From Enhygromyxa salina (GTDB lineage: Bacteria; Myxococcota_A; Polyangia; Nannocystales; Nannocystaceae): 64,000 nt of DNA. The stretch is from contig NZ_PVNK01000033.1 in assembly GCF_002994615.1 (NCBI RefSeq), positions 1-64,000 of the forward strand, in the 5' to 3' direction. The position numbers and the translations under genes were made by a program. The notes under the pieces are model-generated. The model searched no databases and was not told where the DNA came from. It saw nothing but the letters and a program-made list of their open reading frames with translations. Below are positions 1 through 8,860 of this stretch, piece after piece; within the stretch, counting starts at the first letter, position 1; each line of letters starts with the position of its first letter.

Positions 1-1100
1 GGGCTGCTAGAGTTGCTGCGACGAGCTTCGCCGCGGCGCTGTGCGCGAGCTGCGGCCTGCTCGAGGTCGGACCGGCGAGCGAGATCACGACCACGGAGCC
101 GATCTCCGCCCAGGTCCGCGTGGTCGAGCTCGGCCCCCTCGCGCCCGAGCGGGTGTTGTTCCCGAGCGAGGCGCAGATCTCGGAATTCCTGCCCGGCGAC
201 CGCGTGCGCCTCGAGGTCGTGGTCGTCGACCCGAGCGGCCTGCCCCTCGAAGACGCGGCGCTCGACAGCGTGTGGCTTCACTGCGGCGCGGGCCCGTGTC
301 AGGGCGGGTCGGAGAACATCGTGTTCGCCGACCCGGTCTACGACCAGCCCTGTGACGAGCTCGACGACTGGACCACCGACTCGCGCTGCCGCCTCGGCGA
401 GGGCCGCGGCGGTATCGAGTTCACGACGCCAGCGCTCGGAGAGGGAACGCTGACCAAGGGCGACTTCGCGGTCTATGCCGTGGTCGCCTGGAACGGTCAG
501 CGAGCCGAGGACTGCTGGTCGACCCGCCGCGTGCGAGGGGTCATCGCCCCCGACTGCGGCTTCGTCCGCTTCGACGGGAGCGTCGGACCTTACTGGACGA
601 TGTTGGTCCACGCGGAGTCCGAGGGCCTGAGCACGCCCTTCGCGACCACACAGCTGCCCGCGGCCGTCTACGCCCAGCAGGCCAATCGGGCGCCGGTCGT
701 CGACCACGTCGAGCTCGCGATCAACGGCGAGGCCCAGGCGCCGGTCGAGGTCGCGGCCAGCAGCTTCGTCGGGCCCGTCAGCGTCGAGCCCGGGGATGTC
801 CTCGACCTGACGGTCGTCGCCGACCCAAACGAGCAGCTGGCTCAGCTCTACTTCAACCCGTGGACCCCGAGCGCCGACGCGTTCACGGTTGTATTCGAGA
901 CCCTGTGGCTGCGCGTGTCCACGGCCGGCGCGCTCACCTTCGATCGAGACAGGATCGAGGGCCCCGCCCTCCTGGCGATGGACTCGATCGAGCTGCAGGT
1001 CCACGACGCCGCCGGGCCCGGCACCGCGCGCGTGGTCCTGGTGACCTACGACATGCGCGGCGCCGAGGATGTCCTCTGGCTGGAGCTCGAGATCCAATGA
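1..1100 (+). CDS. Putative lipoprotein, 5' end outside the window
   Basis: The reading frame is open from base 3, so the true start lies upstream and the protein is partial. The first visible residues look like the end of a signal peptide with a cysteine that could be a lipobox (an Ala-Ser-Cys near residues 15-17), followed by a Thr/Glu-rich stretch. I recognise no catalytic domain. The rest is an acidic, beta-rich extracellular-type sequence with several Cys pairs. The stop codon overlaps the start of the downstream TonB-dependent receptor (ATGA), so the two are translationally coupled. A surface lipoprotein working with the receptor, perhaps in ligand capture, is an inference from position only. 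Confidence 0.75.
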   Translation, partial: AARVAATSFAAALCASCGLLEVGPASEITTTEPISAQVRVVELGPLAPERVLFPSEAQISEFLPGDRVRLEVVVVDPSGLPLEDAALDSVWLHCGAGPCQGGSENIVFADPVYDQPCDELDDWTTDSRCRLGEGRGGIEFTTPALGEGTLTKGDFAVYAVVAWNGQRAEDCWSTRRVRGVIAPDCGFVRFDGSVGPYWTMLVHAESEGLSTPFATTQLPAAVYAQQANRAPVVDHVELAINGEAQAPVEVAASSFVGPVSVEPGDVLDLTVVADPNEQLAQLYFNPWTPSADAFTVVFETLWLRVSTAGALTFDRDRIEGPALLAMDSIELQVHDAAGPGTARVVLVTYDMRGAEDVLWLELEIQ

Positions 1101-3487
1101 CGGTGGTCCGAAGGCTCGCGCCGACCTCGCTCGCGGCCGCGCTGGTGCTCGGATCCAGCCTGCTCGCGCGCGTCGCCGCGGCCTCGCCGCCCGAGCACGA
1201 GCGCTCGGCGGTCGAGCTCCGTGTGTCAGGCCGGGTGATCGAGGCCGGCGGCGAGCGCCGCGGTGTCGCCGGGGCCGTGGTCCTGATCGTCGACGCGCCC
1301 GCGAGCGCGCGACCTGGCAAGCGCGCACACGAGCCCCTCGATCCCGACGCGATCGCCTGGATGCGCAGAGCCGAGACCGACACCGAGGGCCACTTCGTGA
1401 TCGACGAGGTCCCGGCTGGCAAGGTCCGGGTGGTCGTCGTCGCGCCGGGCTACACCCGCTTCGAGCAGTGGGCAGCGCTCGACGGCGCGAGCGGCACGGA
1501 CGAGCTCGACCTCTACATTCGGCCCGACCTCCGCAGCGACTACCGGACCGTGGTCGAGAGCGAGCCCGAGCCCGACTACGCCGTCGAGCCCGAGCACGTC
1601 CTCGACGGTCAACAGGGCCGCGGCTACGCGGGCAGCGGCGACGATCCCCTGCTCGCCGCCCAGAACCTCCCGGGCGTCGCCCGCAGCCCCCTCGGCCTCG
1701 GACTGATCGGCTTCCGCGGCGGAGATCCACGCGAGGCCGGCCTCTACGTCGACGGCCACCCGGTGCCCCGGGCCTTTCACGTGCTCCCGATCGCGAGCGT
1801 GCTCTCGCCCCCGATGGTCGCGCAGGTCCAGCTCAGCCCGGGCAACTACTCCGCGGCCTACGGCAGCTTCGGCGGCGGGCTCGTCGAGATCGAGAGCCGC
1901 CCCGGGGGCCGCGAGGGCATTCACGGTCAGGCCCACCTCGACCTGTTCGACTTCGGCACGACCGTGTCGGGCGCCGTCGGCAAGGGCTCGGTTCACGTCG
2001 GCGTCCGCCGCAGCCACGTCGGCGACGTGCTCCGGGCGATCGACGCGCTGCCCGTCGGCAGCCCCCACTTCTGGGACTACCTCGCGCGCTTCGACTACCC
2101 CCTGCGCCCGGGTCACGAGCTCACGGTCCGGGCGCTCGGGGCCGGGGATCGGCTGACCGACGACGAGCTGTTCGATTTCGGCGCCTCCTTTCATCGCTTC
2201 GACCTCGAGTACCGCCGGTCCAGCGAGGACTGGACCATGCTCGTGAGCCCCTCGCTGCGCCTCGACGGCTCGCGACTGATCCGCGGCAACAGCGAGCTCC
2301 GCCGCGTCGCCGAGGTCTACTCGCTGCGGGCGGCGTTCACCCGACGCACCCAGCTCCCCTGGCTGAAGCTCGAGTTCGGTTCGGACCTCGTCGTCGAGCG
2401 CTGGCGCCGACAACAGCGCGTCGAGCAGGTCTTCTATACTTTCGATGGCGAGCAGGTGCCGTACGCAGAGCCGAGGGTCGACAACTCGCGCGGGGACCAG
2501 ATGCGGCTCGGCATGTGGTTTGGTGTGCCGCTCGAGCTCGGAGCCTGGCGGCTGGTCCCCGCGGCCCGGGCCAACCTGTTCGCGTACTCGGGCTACCCCC
2601 AGCTGCGCCTCGATCCGCGCGTGGATCTGCGTGGCCCGGTCCACCCGCGCGTCGAGCTGCTCGCGGCCCTCGGCATGTACTCGACGCCCGTCGTCCTGGT
2701 CCGGACCGCAGACTCCGATCTGATCGACGAAGATGGCGAGATCGGCGACGGCCGGGCCGACGTGCCCCAGTATCTGCTCACCTACTTCGAGCCCGGCATC
2801 CAGACCGACGCCGAGGATCGGTCCTCGAGCGCGACCTACGTCATCCACGCCTCGACCGGCGTCCGCGTCGACCTGCCCTGGGATCTCGAGGCCCGGGCGA
2901 CCGGCTTTTGGCGAGAGGGCCTGCCAAAGACCCTCGATCGGACCGGCCGCGATCCCTACTACTACGGCCGCCGCCGCTCGATGGGCCTCGAGCTGCTCTT
3001 GCGCCGCAGCCTCGTGTCGGGCGTCGTCGACGGCTGGGTCGGCTACACGCTGATGTGGGCGCGGGTCGACACCGAGGACGGCAGCTGGCTGCCCGCGGTG
3101 TTCGATCAGCGCCACAATTTCGTGGCCCTGCTGAGCGCGAACTTGCCCCGCGGCTTCCGCCTGGGCCTGCGCTTTCGCCTGGTCTCGGGCAACCCCGAGA
3201 CCCCCGTGGTCGGGCGCCAAATAGGCTCGAACAACGGCAGGTGGAGCTACCGCCCGATCCGGGCCCCGCGCGGGACCACCTACCAGCCCCTGTTCCACCA
3301 GCTCGACCTGCGCCTCGACAAGCAGTGGGTCCTCGACCGGACCAGCGTGACCGCCTACCTCGACGTCCAGAACGTCTACAACCGGCTGTACCCCGAGGTC
3401 TGGATCTACACCTCGGACTGGGCCGAGCGGCGCTCGCTGATCGGCCTCCCGATCTACCCGAGCCTCGGCGTTCAGGTTGATTTTTGA
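1097..3487 (+). CDS. TonB-dependent receptor with carboxypeptidase-like regulatory domain
   Basis: An outer-membrane beta-barrel of 796 aa. A signal peptide covers about residues 1-29, ending in an Ala-rich site. A carboxypeptidase-regulatory-like beta-sandwich follows (about 35-130; a typical GAVVLIVDA strand). A plug domain comes next (about 170-270, with IGFRGGDPREAGLYVDG and YGSFGGGLVEIESRPG), then a long barrel rich in alternating aromatic strands. The last residue is Phe, as expected for an Omp85/Bam-assembled barrel. Members of this family move ligands across the outer membrane using TonB-ExbBD energy; the substrate cannot be told. The ATG is chosen because it sits in an ATGA overlap with the upstream lipoprotein and is followed at once by the signal peptide. 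Confidence 0.88.
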   Translation: MTVVRRLAPTSLAAALVLGSSLLARVAAASPPEHERSAVELRVSGRVIEAGGERRGVAGAVVLIVDAPASARPGKRAHEPLDPDAIAWMRRAETDTEGHFVIDEVPAGKVRVVVVAPGYTRFEQWAALDGASGTDELDLYIRPDLRSDYRTVVESEPEPDYAVEPEHVLDGQQGRGYAGSGDDPLLAAQNLPGVARSPLGLGLIGFRGGDPREAGLYVDGHPVPRAFHVLPIASVLSPPMVAQVQLSPGNYSAAYGSFGGGLVEIESRPGGREGIHGQAHLDLFDFGTTVSGAVGKGSVHVGVRRSHVGDVLRAIDALPVGSPHFWDYLARFDYPLRPGHELTVRALGAGDRLTDDELFDFGASFHRFDLEYRRSSEDWTMLVSPSLRLDGSRLIRGNSELRRVAEVYSLRAAFTRRTQLPWLKLEFGSDLVVERWRRQQRVEQVFYTFDGEQVPYAEPRVDNSRGDQMRLGMWFGVPLELGAWRLVPAARANLFAYSGYPQLRLDPRVDLRGPVHPRVELLAALGMYSTPVVLVRTADSDLIDEDGEIGDGRADVPQYLLTYFEPGIQTDAEDRSSSATYVIHASTGVRVDLPWDLEARATGFWREGLPKTLDRTGRDPYYYGRRRSMGLELLLRRSLVSGVVDGWVGYTLMWARVDTEDGSWLPAVFDQRHNFVALLSANLPRGFRLGLRFRLVSGNPETPVVGRQIGSNNGRWSYRPIRAPRGTTYQPLFHQLDLRLDKQWVLDRTSVTAYLDVQNVYNRLYPEVWIYTSDWAERRSLIGLPIYPSLGVQVDF

Positions 3488-3500
3488 CTCGAGCGCGCGC

Positions 3501-4892
3501 TCAGCCGCTGGGCTGACCCACGACCGAGCTGAGCCCAAAGCCGGTCATGTCGCTGTAGGTGTACGCGCCGACGAGGCCGCCGTAGGTCTCGACCTCCTCG
3601 GTCTCGGTGTCGAGCCGGAAGGCCTGCGAGCTGGCGAAGGTGACGCCCCAGACCTTGCCCGTGAAGTCGACGCTGATCCCGTGGACGTAGGCCGGGATGA
3701 CGTACTCCTTGTAGGGCATCACCGTGTCGGTATCGATTGCGATGATGACGCCCTGGGAGTAGCGGCTGTGATAGAGGGTGCCCTCGCCGTCGGTCATGCA
3801 CCCGCCGATGCCACTGGACGCGCCCGGGGTCGACTGCCAGGTCTCGGTCTCGGGGTCGAAGCGCGAGGCGTGGCCGCCACCGCAGGTCCAGATCCGGTTT
3901 TGCGAGTCGACCGCGATGCCGTAGCCCGGCCCGCCGCCTGGCAGGGTCCAGTCTTGGACGGTGAAGTCTTCGCGATCCACGCGGACGATCCGCTGGCTGT
4001 TCTGGAGGCCCCAGAAGTTGCCGTCGCCGTCGACCGCGCCGCCGTAGAGGTACGAGCTGCCGACCTGCGGGATGTTGATGGTCTCGTCGATGTCGCCGGT
4101 CTCACCGTCCAACAACAGGACCTCGGTGCCGCCCTGGTACGAGCCCGAAGTCCACAGCTTCTCGTTCTCGTACTCGCAGGTGCCTTCGTTGAAGTCGCCG
4201 GGCGCCCAGGCCATCGGCCGGTTGGACCAGTAGGCCTTGCCCTCGAAGGGGTTGTGCCAGGCGCGGCACTCCTCGACGTCCCAGGCGAGGATGTCGTTGG
4301 CCCCGGTCGAGGTCTGGATGCCGGGCATCCCGTTGCTCTCCTGGCAGTCGTCGAGCTGGGCCCAGAATTTGGACACGCCGCCGTTGTTGCTGCGGGCCGA
4401 GATCGCGACGTCGCCGCTGAGTGACACCGTGGTGCGCGAGGGGCTGCCGCCGCCGTCGGGGCGCATGTAGTAGCGGCCCTCCTCGACCATCGTCTCGGTG
4501 TTGAGCTTGGTCATCGTCCCCTGGGACGAGTTGGCGATCCAGATGTAGGAGAACTCGGTGTCGCCGCCGATGCCGCTGCCGCACTGGTGGTTGCCGTCGG
4601 GGACCGCGGTCACGTCCCACTTGTGGTTGCCGCCGCTGCCCTCGGTGTCGGCGTCGCCGTCTCCTTCGCCTTCGCTGGTGTCGCCATCTCCGGTGGCGCC
4701 GTCTCCATTGCTGCTGCTGTTGCTGCTGGTGCCGCCGTCTCCGCTGGTCTCGGCGTCGCCGTTGGACGCGGACGCGGACGCGGACGTGGAGATGCCGGTG
4801 TCGCGACCCGCGACCTCGCCCTCGCCGCCGCAGCCGACCAGGAGAGTCAAACAAGCAAGAGATCCAAATCCAGCCAGGAGAGACGTCCGCAT
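3501..4892 (-). CDS. Beta-propeller lipoprotein, streptogramin-lyase/NHL-like
   Basis: A 463 aa secreted lipoprotein. The start at 4892 is chosen because it gives a compact lipoprotein signal (MRTSLLAGFGSLACLTLLVGC, lipidated Cys 21) with a GGGAG-like site upstream; an upstream ATG at 4919 has no obvious ribosome binding site. A Ser/Asp/Gly-rich spacer (about 22-85) leads to repeated blades of the kind seen in Vgb/NHL propellers (for example YGIAVDSQNRIWTCGGG, and a blade ending in FDPETETW). Function is probably binding or scaffolding at the cell surface. A lyase activity is possible but not supported by any motif I can place. It converges with the TonB receptor gene, 13 bp apart. Confidence 0.8.
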   Translation of the reverse strand: MRTSLLAGFGSLACLTLLVGCGGEGEVAGRDTGISTSASASASNGDAETSGDGGTSSNSSSNGDGATGDGDTSEGEGDGDADTEGSGGNHKWDVTAVPDGNHQCGSGIGGDTEFSYIWIANSSQGTMTKLNTETMVEEGRYYMRPDGGGSPSRTTVSLSGDVAISARSNNGGVSKFWAQLDDCQESNGMPGIQTSTGANDILAWDVEECRAWHNPFEGKAYWSNRPMAWAPGDFNEGTCEYENEKLWTSGSYQGGTEVLLLDGETGDIDETINIPQVGSSYLYGGAVDGDGNFWGLQNSQRIVRVDREDFTVQDWTLPGGGPGYGIAVDSQNRIWTCGGGHASRFDPETETWQSTPGASSGIGGCMTDGEGTLYHSRYSQGVIIAIDTDTVMPYKEYVIPAYVHGISVDFTGKVWGVTFASSQAFRLDTETEEVETYGGLVGAYTYSDMTGFGLSSVVGQPSG

Positions 4893-5594
4893 GGCCCGGA
4901 GTCTCCCAAGCAGCCGCATCAATGTCCAGCCGGATTTGGGTGCCGGAGACCTCGGGGCATTCGCCCGGCGTCGGGGCCCAAATGGCCGAGAAAACCCAAA
5001 GGGCCGAGGAAGCCCGCGCGGCAGAGTCACTGCTGGCTGACGTGAGCTAACAGCCCGGGCTGCTAGCAGGCTGCTGACCTCCGATGCCTTTTCGCCAAAC
5101 GCTCGCAGTATGGCCCGATACAACTTCGTTTTGTCTTCGCGGCCTCGAACGCCAGTGACGCACTCTGGGTCGCGTTGGGGTTTTCAGCAGCCTGCTAACG
5201 CTAGCAGCCTGCTAGCGAATGTACCGGGCCCGAGCGACTCGCGCCAAGTGATCGTTGGATCGCCCACCTCCGAGTCAGGGCGCGACGCAGACCCCGACGT
5301 CTTCGAGACCCGGGCATGACCCCGACCACGGCCTCGACCACGCAGGTGTCGGGGTGGTCATCGAGCACAGGCGACAACGCGACCGCGAGCTCCTTGCGCA
5401 GCGCGTCTGCGTGGGCCTGATGTCGGGCGGCTGTGCTCTGCTCGCGGTGGTCAGGCCGGCCGCAAAATTTGGTCCCGGTCGGCGCAAAATCTCGTGCTCG
5501 AATCGATGCACATCAGATCATGATGGCGCATCTTTGCCGGTCGCCGACTGACTTTATCGATTGATACCTCCGGATTGTCTGCCAAAACTGACTC
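4893..5594. other. Intergenic region between divergent genes, with repeat element and possible gene remnant
   Basis: About 700 bp separate two divergent lipoprotein genes. It contains an inverted-repeat element (5064-5197) flanked by further CTAGCAG motifs at 5051-5066 and 5199-5217. On the minus strand from about 5450 down to a TAG at 5201-5203 one frame reads like a protein segment (residues such as ADALRKELAVALSPVLDD and VVEAVVGVMPG) but has no convincing start. It could be the tail of a lost gene. Both flanking promoters should lie in this interval; I could not place them. Confidence 0.5.
5064..5197. repeat. Diverged member of the CTAGCAG inverted-repeat element family
   Basis: A 14-bp perfect terminal inverted repeat (TAGCAGGCTGCTGA at 5064-5077, its complement at 5184-5197) bounds 134 bp. 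The interior resembles the minus strand of the elements at 14441-14735 and 41771-42050: a CCTTTTCGCC motif, then GCAGTATGGCCCGATAC, then GTTTTGTCTTCGCGGCCTCG, all in the same order. It is the most diverged copy and carries no gene. Confidence 0.6.
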
Positions 5595-6518
5595 GTGGTA
5601 TCGCACAACGTTGTCGTCGTGGTGTCGCTGAGCTTCAGCGCCGCTCTTGCCATGTCTGGCTGCGTCCCCGAGGACGGCGGCTCGAACACGCTCGATGACG
5701 GCGTGACCAGCCTTGGAGAGGACACGGGTGAAGGGGACGAGCCCGGCGACGGCGATCCCAACGGCGATGGCGACGATGACGGCGATGGCGACCCCGGCGA
5801 CGATGACGGCGATGGCGACCCCAGCGACGGCGATCCCAACGGCGATGGCGACCCCGGCGACGGCGATCCCAACGGCGATGGCGACCCCGGCGACGGCGAT
5901 CCCAACGGCGATGGCGACCCCGGCGACGACGGCGACGATGACGGTGATGGCGACGACGGCGACGAGAACGGCGACGAGAACGGCGACTGCATCGGCGGCA
6001 CCCCCTACGCAGGCGGCTGGGACATCGGCTGCTGCCAGGACGACATCGTGCCGGGCGCGTGGTCTCCGGGCCAGGTCAGCGCTGGCGCCGTGCTGCCTGA
6101 CTGGATCTTCAGCGATCAATACGGCGATGCGGTCCGCGTCTACGACTTTTGCCACGAGGCGATCTACTTCGAGTACGCCGCGATGTGGTGCGTCGCCTGC
6201 ATGGCCCACGCGCCCGAAGTCGCTAGCCTGTTTGATACCTACGACGCCCAGGGCCTGATCACCCTCACCTACATGAGCCAGGACGCCGAAGGTGCCCCGC
6301 CGTCTCAGGCCGACGTGGACGCGTGGGCCCAACAGTTCAGCCAGGACGGCATCGTCGCGTTCAGCGACTTCTCGAACGTCTGGTACCCCTTCGGCGTCGA
6401 CCAAGGCGGTGGCAGCTACTCGATCAGCCTGCCCGGGACGATGCTCGTCGCGCCCGGCGTCGAGGTTGTGAAGGTTGGCGTGCCCAGCCTCGCCGAGCTC
6501 GAAGCCGCGCTTCCGTAG
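5595..6518 (+). CDS. Thioredoxin/TlpA-like lipoprotein with Gly-Asp repeat linker
   Basis: A 307 aa lipoprotein starting with GTG (an in-frame stop lies just upstream, so the start cannot be earlier; a GTG at 5619 is an alternative). Lipobox AMSGC puts the lipid on Cys 23. Residues 45-130 are Asp/Gly/Asn/Pro repeats, including three copies of an 11-residue GDGDPNGDGDP-type unit. The C-terminal 150 residues form a thioredoxin-like domain with a WCVAC redox motif (C199, C202) and a cis-Pro-type segment near SLPGTMLV. The likely role is an extracytoplasmic thiol-disulfide protein tethered to the membrane; family knowledge supports a reductase (TlpA/ResA) type, but the partner is unknown. Confidence 0.82.
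   Translation: MVSHNVVVVVSLSFSAALAMSGCVPEDGGSNTLDDGVTSLGEDTGEGDEPGDGDPNGDGDDDGDGDPGDDDGDGDPSDGDPNGDGDPGDGDPNGDGDPGDGDPNGDGDPGDDGDDDGDGDDGDENGDENGDCIGGTPYAGGWDIGCCQDDIVPGAWSPGQVSAGAVLPDWIFSDQYGDAVRVYDFCHEAIYFEYAAMWCVACMAHAPEVASLFDTYDAQGLITLTYMSQDAEGAPPSQADVDAWAQQFSQDGIVAFSDFSNVWYPFGVDQGGGSYSISLPGTMLVAPGVEVVKVGVPSLAELEAALP
5828..5932 (+). repeat. Tandem 33-bp repeat coding for Gly-Asp-Pro-Asn linker
   Basis: Three near-identical 33-bp units lie inside the thioredoxin-like lipoprotein gene, each coding for an 11-residue block of Gly, Asp, Pro and Asn. Such units expand and contract easily. The linker probably spaces the redox domain away from the lipid anchor. Confidence 0.75.
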
Positions 6519-6624
6519 GTGGCATGGCCAGGAGCCCGTGGTGCAGGCCACGCGCGACGGTCAATCTGTGGCACAGTACGGGCCGAGGGAACCTCGACGT
6601 CCTGGTCGTGTCTCGCCAAGCCCC

Positions 6625-8736
6625 ATGCTCCGCCCGATCTGTCTCGCCCTAACCCTGCTCACCTGTGCCTGTGCCACCGCCCCGCGCGAGCGCGCCCTCC
6701 CCCTGACCAAGCTCAGGCTCTACGAGACGGGCGTGGGCTACTACGAGCGCGCGGGCGAGCTCGGCGGCCCGGCCGGGGCCACGCTGCCCGTGCCCTCGGG
6801 CCACCTCGACGACGCGCTCAAGAGCCTGGTCGTGCTCGGGGCCGACGGCGAGGTTCGCTCGGTCGCCTTCGACAGCCGCCAGAGCCCCGCGGTCGCCCGA
6901 GCCCGCGCCGGGCTCCCGCCCCAGTCCGACGCGCCGATCCGCGTCCACGACATCCTGCTCGGGCTCCGCGGCCAGGAGATCATCATCGACCAGAACAAAG
7001 CTCGCCGCGTGCGGGGCCGACTCGTCGATGTGATCGGGGTGCCCGACCCAGACCTGCTCGGGGTCCGGCCGACCGAGGACAACCCGGGGCCGAGCACGGC
7101 GGAGCAGGCCGGCGCGGTCCCTGAAAAAACCTTCGCGCTGCTCGTGACCCGGACCGGGCGCTATCGCCGAGTCGACGTCGCGGCGATCGACGAGATCACC
7201 CCGGTCGATCCCGGCGTCCGGGCCCGGATGCAGGCGGCCCTCGACGCGACCGTCGCCCTGCGCAGCAACACTCGCGGCGAGCTCGAGCTCGAGGGCGAGG
7301 GCGCCGACCTGAGGATCGGCTACCTGGCCGAGTCGCCGGTCTGGCGGGCGAGCTATCGCCTGGTCCTCGACGCGGACGAGGCCGCGACCTTGCAGGGCTG
7401 GGCGCTGGTCCACAACGACACCGAGGAAGACTGGGACGACATCGATCTCGAGCTCGTCAACGGTCGGCCCGACTCCTTCTTGTTCCCTCTCGCCGCGCCC
7501 CGCTACGAGCGACGCGAGCTGGTCGTGCCCGATCGTGAGCTGTCGAGCGTGCCCCAGCTGCTCGACACCACGCCCGACGCGATGTGGGGCGACTTCCTCG
7601 ACCTCGACACGCTCAGGAGCTACGGCGGGAGCAGCTCGGCCTACGGCCGCGGCAGCGGGAGCGGCTTCGGCACCCGTGGCACGCGAGTCTCCTCCGTGCG
7701 CAGCACCCAGACCGGACGCAGCGACCTGCTCTCGGTCGGCAACCTCGCCGAGCTCGCGACCGGCTCGGGCCGCGAGACCAAGACCGCCTTCGTCTACGGC
7801 GCCGGCCAGCCCCTCGACCTCGGCGCCGGGCGCTCGGCGATGGTGCCCTTTCTCCAGTCCGAGCTCGAGTCGGCCGCGATCACCTGGTTCTCGAGCTTCG
7901 CCAACGGCACCGCCCGACACGCGATCCGCGTCGTCAACAGCACGGCCCAGACCTTGCCCGAGGGAACCCTCGGCGTGTTCGGCGACGGCGGCTTCGCGGG
8001 CGAGACCGTCCTGCCCCGGCTCAAGCCTGGCCAGCGCCGCTTCCTCGGGATCGGCGACGACCCCGACACCGAGATGACGATCGTCGAGCGCGACTCGAGC
8101 GACGAGCCCAAGCGCCTCGTGTACGCCCGCGGCCGGCTCGAGGAGCACTTCTTGCGCACGACCACGATCGTGCTCGACCTCGACAACCGCAGCGGCCAGG
8201 CCCGCCACGTCCACGTAAAGATCAACGCGAGCAGCAACACCACGATCGAGGGCGCCGACGCCGTCGACTTCGACGCCGAGCGCGAGCACCCCCTGGCGAT
8301 CTTCGAGCTCGGGGCCAGCGCGAGCATCGACGGGCGCAAGGTCGTGATCCAGGAGGGCCTGTCGCGCAGGACCAACGTCGCCGACCTCAGCGAGGCCCAG
8401 ATCGAGCCGCTCTCGGTCGCCGCGACCCTGACCGAGGCCGAGCGCGAGGCGATGAAGGCCACCCTCGCGCGCCTGACCGCCCAGCACGAGGCCGAGGCCG
8501 AGGTCGCGCGAATCAAGGCGGAGCTCGCCACGGTCGAGGCCGACATCGAGCGGCTGCGTGGACACCTCCAGGCGACGGGGGGCGAGGGCGCCGGGCAGCA
8601 GCGCCCGCTCGTCGAGCGGCTGCTCGAGACCGAGGACCAGCTTCAAGCCATCCGCGATGAGCTCGACGAGGCCGAGGCCACGCTCGCCGAGCGGGTCGAG
8701 ACCACCCGCGAGGCCGTTTCGGTGCTCGGAGACTGA
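6625..8736 (+). CDS. DUF4139 domain lipoprotein
   Basis: A 703 aa protein. The ATG at 6625 starts a lipoprotein signal (MLRPICLALTLLTCACATAP; Cys 14 or 16). An N-terminal beta-rich segment (LRLYETGVGYYERAGEL, LPVPSGHLDDALKSL) and a central part (YLAESPVWRASYRLVLD, GWALVHNDTEEDWDDIDLELV) match the DUF4139 family, whose members include MuiA-type mucoidy inhibitors. A Ser/Gly-rich insert lies near residues 335-370. The last about 110 residues are a long coiled coil rich in Glu, Ala and Arg. Biochemical function is unknown for the family; a surface or periplasmic role is inferred from the signal. Confidence 0.8.
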   Translation: MLRPICLALTLLTCACATAPRERALPLTKLRLYETGVGYYERAGELGGPAGATLPVPSGHLDDALKSLVVLGADGEVRSVAFDSRQSPAVARARAGLPPQSDAPIRVHDILLGLRGQEIIIDQNKARRVRGRLVDVIGVPDPDLLGVRPTEDNPGPSTAEQAGAVPEKTFALLVTRTGRYRRVDVAAIDEITPVDPGVRARMQAALDATVALRSNTRGELELEGEGADLRIGYLAESPVWRASYRLVLDADEAATLQGWALVHNDTEEDWDDIDLELVNGRPDSFLFPLAAPRYERRELVVPDRELSSVPQLLDTTPDAMWGDFLDLDTLRSYGGSSSAYGRGSGSGFGTRGTRVSSVRSTQTGRSDLLSVGNLAELATGSGRETKTAFVYGAGQPLDLGAGRSAMVPFLQSELESAAITWFSSFANGTARHAIRVVNSTAQTLPEGTLGVFGDGGFAGETVLPRLKPGQRRFLGIGDDPDTEMTIVERDSSDEPKRLVYARGRLEEHFLRTTTIVLDLDNRSGQARHVHVKINASSNTTIEGADAVDFDAEREHPLAIFELGASASIDGRKVVIQEGLSRRTNVADLSEAQIEPLSVAATLTEAEREAMKATLARLTAQHEAEAEVARIKAELATVEADIERLRGHLQATGGEGAGQQRPLVERLLETEDQLQAIRDELDEAEATLAERVETTREAVSVLGD

Positions 8737-8860
8737 GCGCCCGCAGACTGAGCGCCCGGGGGCCAGCGCCTCGCGGGGCTGTTCGCCGAGGGCTCTGAAG
8801 TCGTCGGCGCCAGCGCGCAGAGCCCCCCTGCGCCGGGCAGCTGATAAGCTCCGCCGCGCG

